A DNA stretch of 64,000 bases, taken from contig CM060975.1 in the NCBI GenBank assembly GCA_030765065.1, positions 263,261,816 through 263,325,815 on the forward strand. The letters are read 5' to 3'. Below are positions 44,920-56,084 of this stretch, piece by piece. Origin of the DNA: Deroplatys truncata (taxonomy: Eukaryota; Arthropoda; Insecta; Mantodea; Mantidae). The notes under the pieces were generated by a model. That model did not search any database and was not told where the DNA came from. It worked only from the letters and a program-made list of their open reading frames with translations. Positions within the stretch are counted from its first letter, which is position 1, and every line of letters starts with the position of its first letter. The position numbers and the translations under genes are program-made.

Positions 44920-45380
44920 AGTAATGTTTGCAAAGCAATGATTGGGAACAATAATGTAAACTGAAATTATAATTTGCACTAAATCACTCTGGTGACATGC
45001 ACCTGTTGTGTTAGATGAATATAAGAAGGTATGAATTAATCATTCTAGCGAGAGCATAAATCTTTTCAAACATCTTACAACGTTTATCTTGGAATTCTAC
45101 TAAATTCTTTCTTCAATTTGGCCTTACAGTCTAAGGGAGGGAATGAAGTTCTAAAAGTGACATCCTCATTAGCATTAAACCTAGATGCTTAGACCTTATT
45201 AAGAAATGCATATGCTATATTTTCACTTCAATATCTAATTGTATCTTTGAGATACCGTTAATTTAATTGCATATTATAAATTATTATTTAAATTTATTTG
45301 CTCGCATAGATTTTTAACTCAGAACGTTTCTTAATAATTATCTCTTTTAACAAAGTTTTAGGTAAAAACTTCAATATATG
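44920..45380. other. No gene seen
   Basis: AT-rich; nothing recognisable. Confidence 0.5.
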
Positions 45381-45384
45381 CCTT

Positions 45385-45760
45385 TTACTTTCCCTATTCT
45401 AGAGAAAGTATTATATTCCAAAAATTCTGTATATAAATTTCACCGTAATATGTTTTGGGGTCCCCTGAATAAATAAAAAAGGTGAATATGTGTATGTGGG
45501 GGTATGAGTGAGTGAGTGAGTGAGCGAGCGAGACAGAGAGAGAGAGAGAACAGCATAACTCTATAAGGAAAATTTGATATTTTTTAAGTTCAGAATTTTC
45601 CAAGGGTGCAACACCAAAACTTTTAAGACAATCATCCCACCCCAAGCTACTATTTATATGGAAACATATGTTGTTATGTTTTATTTTCTCAAAAATTTTG
45701 ATTAAATAGTGTATGTTTAATATGTTGATATGGGAAATTAAAAATAAACAATGTTCTGTT
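45385..45760 (-). repeat. Family-H repeat, 3' half, reverse strand (copy 9)
   Basis: Begins at its 3' end with TTTACTTTCCCTATTCTAGA, then TATTATATTCCAAAAATTC, and TTTCACCGTAATATGTTTTG followed by GGGTCCCCTGA. The microsatellite slot (45503-45552) is (TGAG)n(CGAG)n(AG)n. AGCATAACTCTATAAG and TTCAGAATTTTCCAAGGG follow. It stops after ATTTTCTCAAAAATTTTGAT; the 5' half is absent. Confidence 0.85.
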
Positions 45761-45764
45761 TTAC

Positions 45765-46635
45765 ATTTTACTTTCCCTGGCTGTTATACTTTCACGATAT
45801 GTTGTAATGTCTGGAGGTGAACGCATATAACGTCTAATCTTCGAGATATTTAGTTATATATCAATATATTTATATTACAGTCATTTTTAGATTAAAGAGC
45901 TAATTATATTGGAACAATAAAATACATTTTAAGTACTATAGAGTAACAAAGTACACTTTAGATCAGTTAGAATCTAACTCATCTTCTCAAAGCAAAGTAA
46001 TGTGAACAAGGCTTTAGAAGCGTACTACCTCATGTAGCTCCAAAAATAAAGGTCTCGTAAATTGTCACTTTAGTACGGGAGGGTTGCTGCAAATGATGCG
46101 ATAGCATTCTCTAGAGCACCCTCCTAATGGGCAAATGGGCGGAAACTACCCTCATGTTTACCTGGATTCTATTTTCTATTAGGGCGAGGCTGGGAATTAT
46201 TTGCTTTTGACAGTCAGAGCTGCAGAAAATGCTCTAGAGGTTGATTTGCTATCCTACAGTAGCTAAAGCAATTAACTCTCCTGTCGTGAGAAGAAATAAA
46301 TAGCACACCAAGAATTTGTGGTTTCCTGGCCCTAATTCGTATTCGAACGCGAGAAAATTGGATACGAAAGTGCGCATGTTACATACAGAAAACGTTCCGG
46401 AGCGAATTTCTTCAGCTCGGTTGTTCTGTGGGAAGCTTCATCAATTAAACTGCGATGCAGAACTGTTACTGAGAATGCCTTTTTCCCCTTTTTCAAAGAA
46501 ATGAAGGCGACACAATATATTTCTTTTTATACTGCTGGCCTTTGGAAAGTAGAGGAAGTATTCTATGGAACCCAAAACATTTAAATATAGATTTTGACCT
46601 GAATACAAACTTATGAAGTCCACAGAAACCCCCCC
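45765..46635. other. No gene seen
   Basis: AT-rich apart from 46080-46290. The frame at 46316-46504 has no recognisable domain. Confidence 0.5.
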
Positions 46636-46639
46636 AAAA

Positions 46640-47368
46640 AATTTCTCTACCACGTCCACAACAAATAGACAAGGTTTTGCATTCCACACAAAAATTCTAT
46701 TAGTATTTCTATTTAAGTGCATGCCTTTCAAAGATACGACACCAAGGTTTTACAAAAGTTCCCCACACAAACTACCCTTTACATGCAACATATTTCGAAA
46801 ATGACTGTAAAAATTTCGATTAGAATACCTTATATTACAGATATTTACATGACAAATAAATGTATATCTCTAATTTTCCTGGAGTAACCTGTGAACTGCT
46901 CTTCCTTAGGAAGGAATTTTGTATAATCTTGTATAACTGATAAACTTAAATATACACGAAAATTACTGCACAAAAAAAATGTATATCTCTTCAAAACACA
47001 CAATTTATTTCAAATAGTTGTTTCTTTTCGCATCAGCCTTTCCTGAAATATCCAGCGTTAATGTTTCAAACTGTTCAATACTTAGAGATTCTTTTATGGT
47101 CCTGTCGATTTTCAGTTATTTCTTGCGATATCTTTGAAAGTGTATGGAAATTTAAAGCCAGCGTGTAGCGTCCAGTTCTAAAACATTTAACTATCGCTAT
47201 TCCCTTTGTATACACAACAAATTGTGTAATGCAGCAATTTCCGGAAATGTTTATCTCGATTAAATGAAGTAGATATGAAAATAAACTTTCGAAAGAATAA
47301 TTTCTATACCCTACAATAAGCGAATAGAGGCTAGAGAAAGTCATGTGAATATGCTACTCAGAAGAAAA
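46640..47368 (-). repeat. Family-H repeat, reverse strand, microsatellite deleted (copy 10)
   Basis: Runs from TCTCTACCACGTCCACAAC and TTTGCATTCCACACAAAAAT (3' end) to CTAGAGAAAGTCATGTGAAT then ATGCTACTCAGAAG (5' end). The microsatellite slot and both its flanks are missing (a jump near 46700), so this is the one long copy without simple repeat inside. Internal blocks such as CAAAACACACAATTTATTTC and CCTTAGGAAGGAATTTTGTA are well kept. Confidence 0.88.
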
Positions 47369-47390
47369 AGATCCCCGATTAGGTTTGTAC

Positions 47391-47393
47391 GTT

Positions 47394-47429
<36 letters not shown>

Positions 47430-47457
47430 GGAGAGAGAAAGAGAGAGAGAGGGAGAG
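47391..47457. repeat. (TG)n(AG)n microsatellite
   Basis: About ten TG units followed by an AG-rich run; seen directly. It lies just outside the 5' end of family-H copy 10. Confidence 0.95.
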
Positions 47458-47459
47458 TC

Positions 47460-48420
47460 AAATGTCATATTTCATACTTTTGGTAGATACCGATTGTGGA
47501 TGCCATGTGAAAATTTTCAAGCAAATCCTCTAGCCCAAACAACATTTATTTCGAAAATGCTCGTTTTTGTTTTCTAAAAAAAATAATTTAGGAATTTGTA
47601 TATGTAACGGCCAGATCTTCAAGGGATGATAATTTAAATATTGTATGTCTTGAATTTTTTATAAATAGCTTTTAAAGTTTAGTTTATTCAGTTAAAACTT
47701 AGAAAATATTTATTTTTTATCATTTTATATGTCCGAAATAGTTTGAATTTATTTTTAAGGGTTTCAATAGTATTCTTTTCAACTTTCATAATGTTTCTAA
47801 TTCGTTTGCATGTTTAATTTTCTCCCTTTATATTTTAGTGATTTTGCCAAAAATCCATTTCCTTATCTGATGCTTTATTTACATGTTGCTTTTATAATGA
47901 CAAGATTTCTGCTCCATATAACTTATTAATATCCCTACAACTTCATTGGCTCAAAGCTGTAATCTTCTCTACAATAACCCTCTACTCTATTTATCTGATC
48001 ACTTCACTCCAATTTTTATTTCCATACTTTTAAAATCCCTTATTATACCTTCTTCACATCTATTTTTAGATTTGCCTCTTGTTCTAGATTAGAGAGGTTT
48101 CCATTATGTATCTTTTAGTTCTCTTATCTGACATTCTGTATAGGTGTATAACATATACTACACTAGTCTGCATTTTCAAACTTTTTGCCAGATGATTTCT
48201 TAAAAGTAGGTGTTCTTGAATCACGTTTTTATGCTGATTCCAGAAATAACTTCCGTTTTTTTCCATCACGTCAGGTTTTTACACAAAATACGTAATGTTT
48301 TGACAATTTTACTAATGAGCGTAGAAATGTATTCAAATACCATTTCACACAAGGTAATTTTTATTCAAGAAACATTTTAAGAATACTCCCAAGAACTCCC
48401 CTAATTTATTTCATGACTAC
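47460..48420. other. No gene seen
   Basis: AT-rich; nothing recognisable. Confidence 0.5.
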
Positions 48421-48423
48421 ATT

Positions 48424-49030
48424 TTAACAAAACAAGAAGCCAAAGTGTTTCATTGATTTTTTTTCAAACTTTCTCTTCTTTGACTTCCTTGCAGATCCTT
48501 GAAGATGACTGTCCCTCCTCAACATCCAACAGTAGTCGGCCACCATAGTTTCATTCCATCTCCCCGGGTATCTCCTCTCCATTTCCTTAATATCTTGGTG
48601 AAAACGTTCACCCTGCTCTTCAGTATAATGTACCAGATTTTCTGGAAAGTAGTCGATATGTGAATGCAGAAAATGCACCTTTACACTCATGTTACAGCCC
48701 ATCTTCTTGAAATTTTCCAACATTGTTTCGACAATGGCCTTGTAATTAGGATCTTTGTTATTGCCTAAGAAGTTTTCAGTAACTGATAGGAAGGCGGTCC
48801 ATGCTTCTATTTCTCTCTCATTCATTGTCTTCTCAAAATCTTCATCCTTCATCAATTTCTTTATTTGAGGACCAAATAAATTCCAGCCTTTAATTTGTCT
48901 TGTGTAATGAAGGGAAATTTCTTGGAAAGGTACTTGAAGCAGGGTCCATCCTGTGGTAGAGCCCTTACAAATTGCTTCATCAAGTCCAATTTTATGTGTA
49001 GTGGCGGAAGCAATATCTTTATATCTCTGT
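48424..49030 (-). pseudogene. Dispersed transposon-type ORF, C-terminal part
   Basis: The reverse strand has an intact 143-codon tail (48424-48855). Motifs are EIEAWTAFLSVTENFLGNNK, NYKAIVETMLENFKKMGCNM, KVHFLHSHIDYFPENL, EEQGERFHQDIKEMERRYPG and MVADYCWMLRRDSHLQGSAR, ending with a Lys/Arg-rich stretch. The 'HFLHSH.D.FPENL...GERFHQDI..ME.RY.G.W...M.ADYCW' signature is one I know from a family of uncharacterised, highly repeated arthropod and cnidarian proteins. Upstream (48860-49030) the coding continues in another frame (LPPLHIKLDLMKQFVRALPQ), so one frameshift lies near 48885. Probably mobile-element derived; the enzyme class is unknown. Confidence 0.75.
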
Positions 49031-49034
49031 TGAA

Positions 49035-49955
49035 GTAAAATGATGAAAAAGCTATACGTGATAGAAAAAAACTAAACGCAGTTCTGAAATCAGCATAAAA
49101 AGTGAGTCAGAATCACTTATTAGTTTTCAGTCATCCGATATCATGCAGACTAGTGTTATATACAATATCCTCGCACCATCTTTGTCTCTGTTTGCTGCTA
49201 CAATTGAGCTCTTTGTTGTACTTAAAGCATTCTTGCCAATAGAACTGAATATAACATGCCGATGATTTTCCTGTCTTCCCTTTTTCTGTTCTAGATTTCA
49301 GTCATCATCTTATGAAATTAACTCGGGTATATTACTATTTGCTCTTGTTCAATCTCAAGCTTTCCTTCCTCTGCCATATTTAAGGTTAAACATTCATTTC
49401 TTACTGACGTCAGTTTTTAGCCCCATTTTTCTATACACTTTTTTCAAATGTCCTTGTCGTATATGAAAATACTAATAATGATGACGAAGAGGATGGTGAT
49501 AATAATAATAATTATAATAATAATAATAATAATAGTAATAAACCCTTTTCCGATTACTCTACGACTTTACACACAGTAAAAAATAGATATTATTCGCATT
49601 CTGAAATTCGGAGCCGAGTCATGCTCGCAGCATTTCGAGAGGCAACTAAAAATGATGTTTACTTTGGTCTTGAGTGCCGCAGTCCTCCACAGCCGATACT
49701 GCCAACCCTGATATTGCCAATAGTTAGAAAGTCGGCAATTGCATTCCTAGGGAATCGATATATTGGTTTCACCGCAAATACCACGCTCATCGTGTACACC
49801 GAACAAGGTTTCCGAGAGAATCGATTGCAGTTTTTTGATAAGCGCGAAGAAATTCTGACGATCAGTATATTCGGAGAGTTTGGAATATCATTCAATCCTG
49901 AGTATAACTGTCTGTGTTTATTAACGAGAGCGCCTGAATATAAATAAGGTTTCGA
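49035..49955. other. No recognisable gene; (TAA)n and one unassigned ORF
   Basis: A (TAA)n tract lies at 49499-49540. A 108-codon frame (49621-49947, +) is open on both strands over much of its length and has no domain I recognise. Confidence 0.4.
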
Positions 49956-49957
49956 GC

Positions 49958-50620
49958 TGAGGCAGTATTTTTAACACTTAAATAATTTCAGTCTAATTAT
50001 ATAATATGTAAATTCAATAACAGCCCGCCTTGAAGCAATATGTGTATGTAATAATTTGTAAAATGTATGTAACAGTCATTTCATATACTTATATTATTGT
50101 ATCCATGTGTAATAATGTTATGTGAATATATTATGTAATTTAATAATGTAGGAGCAGTGAGAATAATAAGTTAAACCTTGTTAACAATGAGGTAACCTTG
50201 AGGCAAAATAGAGTTTGAGATTTTAAATGTTATTTGTGATTTTTGGAAGATTCATGTAATTTTAGTGACAGTTTATAAAAATAGCCAATCAACAACCAGA
50301 AAAAGTTTTAGTTAAATGCAGGTATTCTATTGGAGTAGAATTAGCCAATCAAGAGACTTGAAATACAGAAATTTACAAGTTTAGACGGTTGAAATCAATT
50401 CAGTTGCCTGCGGACAGTGTTTGTAACTGGATGGGTGATGCGTCCTCGAGAAATATAATACGTATTCGTGTGAGACGAAAATAGTATAGGTGTTAAAAGG
50501 TGCAAGTATTAAATAAAAGAATCTCACAGCTCTCGATATCAGTGAAGTGCAATACAGCATCCACAAACTGACTTTCAATACGTAGCAGCAACTAACTACT
50601 TCAAGTTGACGGCCAAAGCG
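49958..50620 (+). mobile_element. LTR plus leader unit (L2)
   Basis: Starts TGAGGCAGTATTTTTAACAC and shares its first 60 bp almost exactly with L3. It then carries the common AACAGCCCGCC, AACAATGAGGTAACCTTGAG, paired TAGCCAATCA boxes, GATGCGTCCTCGAGAAATAT with a TATA-like AAATATAATACG, and AATCTCACAGCTCTC. The leader has CTACTTCAAGTTGACGGCC and AAAGCGTGGTGTAAAA. It lacks the 150-bp stretch between AGTGAAGTG and the leader that L1 and L3 possess. No coding. Confidence 0.65.
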
Positions 50621-50624
50621 TGGT

Positions 50625-51345
50625 GTAAAATAACGTAACAAACCACCTACTTCAAATTGGAGTCCATACCTGAAGCTAAATAAATAAACAACTCCAACGT
50701 AAAGACAATATCTTCTTCAGAGCTTAATCCACAATCTATAAACAACGGAAAAAACCCTCCTAACTTTGATTATATTCATGAAGAAGTATCGTTTTACGAA
50801 TGATATACAGGATGCACCAAACCAGCAGTAATAATCATTTATTTCAGAAAATACAGCAATAATTTTTTCAAGACAAAAATATTTATAATTAAACTACATT
50901 TGCAACTTCATTGAGATGATTTCATCAATCAACCAGGGGCGTGTCACTTCAAAATTCAAATAAAGCACAATTAGACAGAACTCTTCCAACAAACACTTTC
51001 TTAGGAAACGTTTTTATTAATTCATCCTCTTTCAAGGAGAAAACCATATGTCTATTTTTGTTGTGCTTAGGCTGCAGTTATCCACTTCCTTGTACAAGAG
51101 CAGCAAGAAGCCTGAAAACCTTGCAAGATTGGGAGCACTTTGAGGGTATTTCTCAGCGTAAATACGCTTGGCAGCCCGGAAAGTCATACGACATTCGCCC
51201 AATACCATTTAAAAACCAGCACTATTTCTAATAGGAGCAATCGCTGTTAACTTTTATACTTATTTCATTAGCCATAAACACTCGATTGACATTGTTTTGT
51301 AAAAGGCCATCTGGCTTTGCTTTGCCAACATTAATTTAACTTTCT
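50625..51345. other. No gene seen
   Basis: AT-rich. The 96-codon frame at 50941-51231 (+) has no recognisable domain. ATATACAGGATGCACCAAAC at 50803 looks like a transposon end, but I find no partner. Confidence 0.45.
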
Positions 51346-51351
51346 CTGTGT

Positions 51352-51796
51352 ATTACTTTCTCTACTACTTATAGTAAGAAGGGGAACTATTGTATTCCAC
51401 CTAAAAATTCAAAATCTAGATTTAACCAAAAATATATGTTTTGAGACCCCCAGAATCTAAAAGCGGCATAGGTTCTTGTGTGCGTGTATGTCTGTCTCTG
51501 TAAGCATAACTCAAAAACGGAAAGTCGTATAAGTATCAAACTTGGTCTTTAAGTTCAATATCTTCCAAGGATGCGACAGAAAGATTTTTAAGAAAATCCC
51601 TCAACCACAACTGCCCTTTATTTGAATATTTTTCGAAAATTTTGATTTTCTAAAAAATAGCTCTAAAAATGTTGATTAAAATACCATATATTAAATATAT
51701 TTACATGACAAATACAATATATATGTTGAATTTTGTGGGAATAGCATTTGAAATTCTCTTAATTCGGAAGGAATTTTGTATAATGTTGTATAACTC
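51352..51796 (-). repeat. Family-H repeat, reverse strand, 3' part of a split copy (copy 11a)
   Basis: Begins TTACTTTCTCTACTACTTAT (3' end) and continues with GGGGAACTATTGTATTCCAC, TATATGTTTTGAGACCCCC, a TGTG/TCTG microsatellite remnant and AAACTTGGTCTTTAAGTTCA. It is interrupted at GTATAACTC (51796) by LTR unit L3. Confidence 0.88.
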
Positions 51797-52782
51797 TGAG
51801 GCAGTATTTTTAACACTTAAATGATATTAGTCTAATTATATAATATAAAATATAACAGCCCGCCTTAAAGAAATATGTGTATAATATAATATATAACGTG
51901 TATATTACAGTCATTGTATTATGTTTATTTTATTATGTACATGTATAAAAATGTTATGTGAATGTATTACGTAGTTTAACAATGTAGGAGCTGCGAGAAT
52001 AAAAGCAAGCTGCTTTCCGTAGCAAACAGAATTACAAAGTAAAAGCTGAAAGTTGCTAACAATGAGGTAACCTTGAGAAAACAATAAATTAGAAAGTTTA
52101 AAAAGGATACTAATCATTCTTGGAACAATAATAATGTAATATTTAAAACAGTTTATAAATAACCAATCAAAAACTGGAAAAGCTAAACGTTAAATAAAGG
52201 TATTCTATTGGAGTAGGATTAGCCAATCAGAGACTAGAAATAGAGAAAATGTACCAATTCAAAACTATAGACGCTACAAGAAAACGTAGCCAAGCAGTAC
52301 GATTTGGTACGGGTTCAGTGTGAGATATGAAAATTCATTGCGATGAGAATAATATAAAGTTTACCTGTTAAAAGTGCAATTAACAATAATCTCAGGCTGT
52401 ATAGTAGGATACATCAGTGAAGTGTTATTTAATAGTGTGAAGGATTAATAAGAAAAAAGTTGAATACAATTATAATTTGTGTAAGCCTTGTTCTTTAGCC
52501 GTACCAGCTCTGTTAAGAGATACGTGCTCTACAAATTACTAATGACGAAGCCGAGGCATATATATAATAATATTTAAATAAACATTAAAAACAAAAAGTT
52601 GATTCTTAAACGCGAAGGCCACCAAGTTTATACCGTACGTGGGGCGAACACTCCTAGAAACAGTCTCCAGCAAATTGGCATCCATTACGTGCGTGGTCTA
52701 AAACAGCTTCCATTTGGTGCCTAAACGTGGTGCAACCGCAACAACCATTAAACCCCCTTCAACTGGTAAACGTTAAGCGGTA
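51797..52782 (+). mobile_element. LTR plus leader unit (L3), nested in family H
   Basis: Starts TGAGGCAGTATTTTTAACAC exactly where family-H copy 11 breaks. It has the same promoter-like blocks as L1 and L2 (AATAATGTAGGAGC-type, TAGCCAATCAG, ATAATATAAAG), then a leader with GAAGGCCACC, GTGGGGCGAACACTCC, TTTGGTGCCTAAACGTGG (resembling insect LTR-element primer-binding sites) and CCTTCAACTGGTAAACG. Family H resumes at about 52783. There is no second LTR and no gag/pol, so the inserted piece is an LTR plus leader only. About 30 bp of family H is missing at the junction. Confidence 0.7.
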
Positions 52783-53182
52783 GATGAAAACGTACTACTC
52801 AAAAAATGTAGATGTCCTTAAAACACACAATTTGTTTGAAACACATTTTTTGTGGCATAAGTCATTTCTGAGATACCCATTATTAATGTTTAGAATTGTT
52901 TATTTCTTGGTCATTCTTCAAGGTCTTACCAACATTCAGTTGTTTCTCGCGATTGCATGGAAACACGATGAAATTTTAAGGCTAGCATATAGCGTCCAGT
53001 TCTTTAGTATCGTTGTTCCATTTGTAGCTGTAACGAAATGTTTAATGTAGCTATTTCTGCAAAGGTTTATTTGAAATAAGATGTAGTATATGTACAAAAA
53101 TAAGCTTTAATAAGAATAGTTTGTATACTCACTCATAAACGATAGAGGTTAGAGCAAGTCATTTGAATGTATCACATCAGAT
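52783..53182 (-). repeat. Family-H repeat, reverse strand, 5' part of the split copy (copy 11b)
   Basis: Resumes at CTACTCAAAAAATGTAGATG, then CTTAAAACACACAATTTG, and runs to AGAGGTTAGAGCAAGTCATT then TGAATGTATCACATCAGATT, the family 5' end in complement. Confidence 0.88.
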
Positions 53183-53189
53183 TATTTTT

Positions 53190-54175
53190 TCGATATGAAT
53201 GGCTCTGATATCTGCATATCTAAACTTCTGCTGCGCCGCATTTTGGGTGCTTTTTCTCTTTGTAAAAATGTATTCTTAATAAAAACGTTTCCTACGAAAG
53301 TTATTTGTATTAAAGAACACTATCTAATAGTATCCTATTGACCCCCGTTCCCATTTAAAATTTTAAAGTGATACGCCACTAACACCACTTCTAGAATGGC
53401 TTACTGATAAAATCAAGCTCGACAAAAGCTCACAAGTTTTTTAGTTACAAACATTTCTGTCTTGAAAATTTTATGCATTTTATGACTGTTACAGGTAGTC
53501 TGGTTCAGGCTTTATGTTTTACACTTTGCATCTGGTATATAAAACCAAAAATGTAGTATTTGTACGACTGGTAGCAGTAGTTTAATGGGCTTCATTAAAG
53601 TACACCTGTTCATTAAAGTATTGGTATTCGACCAATCAGAAGTGGCCACGTAACATTGTGAAAGCGCAAATATCGATTATTCTGCGTAGTACGTCTCACA
53701 ACGCTAGCAACTTTGTTTGACACAGGTGCTACAAGGTCATTGTATTGTAACCATAGCTAAAGTAATAACGATTGTAACACATCACTCAAACCAGAAACGA
53801 ATACTTATGAAACCTTTAATTTAGATATATGGTCGAGCATAAACAGTCGATGAAATTTGACTATAATGTTGATTAAAACGCTCGTATGGTATAATACTCG
53901 CGTTTTAATTACTACCATTATAGTCTCGTTGCATAAAATACTATTATGCTTCGTAACTATATTAACGTTATGAAGAGAGAAAATATGAGTGGATGAGTGG
54001 AAACCATTCAATCTATCTTGAAGATTTTTTCGTTACTCAAAACTACTGTTATTCAATCCACACACACACAATAAAATTGCTCCAACCTTTTAAACCTGAG
54101 GGAGTTTATAGGGAGTTTATATTAATGTCGCCCAATTTCAATCCCGTTTCGTTGAATATAAGATCAAATAATATA
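53190..54175. other. No gene seen
   Basis: AT-rich; TTCATTAAAGTACACCTG / TTCATTAAAGTATTGG is a short direct repeat near 53595-53630. Nothing else. Confidence 0.45.
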
Positions 54176-54179
54176 TTGT

Positions 54180-54720
54180 GACTTTGTCCAGTTTTTAAAC
54201 CGTCACTTTTCTCAATTCTCACTGTTACTGTTTTGTTTTAGTTCTTATCTAGTTCAACTTCATCATCGCTCTTGATGTCGCACGGGAAACTCACCCGCCA
54301 ACTCGCTCGCTCATTGACTGACCGACACGAGTCCTATAGTGTCGCCACTGACTCGACTGCCTCACGAGAACGCTCGCTTATATAGGCTCTTTTCACAAAA
54401 TCCCGAATGTAAAGGTTCTAAATGTAAAAGAAATTCAGGATATTCGTTTTATAGGAAATTCATCAGTTTTATTACCTCTTACTTCGCCATATTTTACAAA
54501 AACTTTCTTTAAATTTAATATTATAGGTAGCTACATGATCCATAATTTATGATTGAAAAATTAAATTACGAACTATTTCGACACACTTACTGGAGGAGGA
54601 CGACAGAAGAATCTTTCAGAAGATTTAGTTAAATACCGCTAGTGCGCCCGGTGATTACGCTAGCAAGCGGCCGTTAGCTTGTTTACTCCGACAGCCCGGC
54701 GCCAACCTCCTGGTAACCTT
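54180..54720 (-). promoter_or_regulatory. Heat-shock-element/TATA module with leader (module P3)
   Basis: Minus strand. The plus-strand array GAAtcTTTcaGAAgaTTT at 54609-54626 follows the heat-shock-factor spacing with T for C in two units, and its complement matches the P1 array base for base over ATCTTCTGAAAG. TATATAA lies at 54384-54378, followed by GCGAGCGTTCTCGTGAGGCA. The leader ends in GTAACAGTGAGAATTGAG. The distance from array to TATA is about 225 bp, against about 65 in P1, so an AT-rich insertion separates them. Upstream GGAGGTTGGCGCC resembles P1. Confidence 0.6.
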
Positions 54721-54724
54721 GAGC

Positions 54725-55840
54725 CATAGCCTCTGCGTCACAATATTTTGGTATTTTACTTAAAATATGGCATACTTTAATACCTTGCAGTCCAAATGAT
54801 AAACGAGGAGGCTTAAATATTTTATGATTGAGTTATTATGGGAAGTGAGGTGAAAATCTTGTTTATATCACCAGATTTCCCTCAGATTCCACGGAGATTT
54901 GTTATCAGGATTTGTATGGTTTTGACAAACATGGTATATATTGGTTTTAGAACCTGGCCAAAATGGTAAGCTAGTCTATAACTTTAAGAAGCCTCCTCTA
55001 CCCTTGTTTTCAATCACTATTTTCAATTTCTAAAATATAACTCCACACTCTTTGGGCTATCTAGACAGAACTCGATACACTAGGACCCAATGAAGATTTA
55101 GGCAGCTCTCAAAAAGTGCCTTTACAATATTTTAACCTCTTAAGTAGGTATATGTACTGTTCGACCCATCTATAAAAATGTACAGTTATACTGTAGTTTA
55201 CCTTGAAATTTCCATCGATTACTTAACAGTGATTCTAAATCACATGGATAGTGCCTCTAAATTTTATAAATTACTTTTATACATTATTTTCAAACCCTTA
55301 TAGACAAAATATACCACTTGGCCAATAAGGTACAAATCTATGCATTTGGCGAAATTTATAGTATCTCGAAAAGCTACGCCTACCCATATTTGGAATCCCT
55401 TACGTACAAATTCACAGCATTTGACCCACATTGGCAAAATCCTCAATGGTTGAGTTTTAGGTTGAAACGTGAATTTTAACCCTAGAAGAAGTGAATTAAA
55501 TCAGGAATAATGGCAGATTGTTATTTGAAAATATATTCCATAAAATAATTAACAAGCCGAATTTCTTTCTTTTAATGAACTGACACTTCAATAACATAAA
55601 CCATTACAATTAACAAACCCTTCTTCGTTCCCCATTCTTTACATACTTTACGGCTTAAATGCTTTACATTTCATTACAATAGTTACAAATTGCTTCCTGC
55701 TCTCACATTTACCGATATGTTTCAGACCAACCGCAATAAGTCTATAGATCCGACACTCAATCCTTTTCCAGTAAAGAATTACTAAAAGGAATTTTGAATG
55801 TGTTAAGCCGAAAATGAATTTAGAATTACGGTGCAGAATG
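54725..55840. other. No gene seen
   Basis: AT-rich; nothing recognisable. Confidence 0.5.
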
Positions 55841-55869
55841 TTTTCTATCTAACTGTTGTCCTGTTGTTT

Positions 55870-55965
55870 TTCTCGCAATCTCGCTCGTCGTCGAAGACAG
55901 ACTGGCCAGCCTTGTAGACAGCACCCTTGAAGAAAGCTGGGCGTGATCCAGCGCCTGCGCAGACA
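55870..55965 (-). other. Possible host exon with C/G-ending codons
   Basis: On the minus strand, GTTGTCTGCGCAG (acceptor-like) is followed by an open frame GSRPAFFKGAVYKAGQSVFD, then DERDCEKNNR. Third codon positions are mostly C or G (TTC TTC AAG GGT GCT GTC TAC AAG), unlike anything else in this AT-rich window. No clear splice donor follows. The pattern faintly recalls small secreted cysteine proteins of the SVWC type, but that is a guess. It could be an exon, a retrocopy fragment or chance. Confidence 0.3.
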
Positions 55966-56084
55966 ACGACCATAATCACCTGACGTACTGCTTGAGTCAA
56001 ACCAACTTCGCCCATTCTTGTTGTTGTAGTCGACTCGTTGAGAACTACTACCCTAGTCGTTTCCCTTCTGTTGCCGTACATGAC

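Noticed and set aside
49621..49947. 108-codon ORF
   Set aside because: No recognisable domain, nearly as open on the opposite strand, and adjacent to an LTR-like insertion; likely chance.
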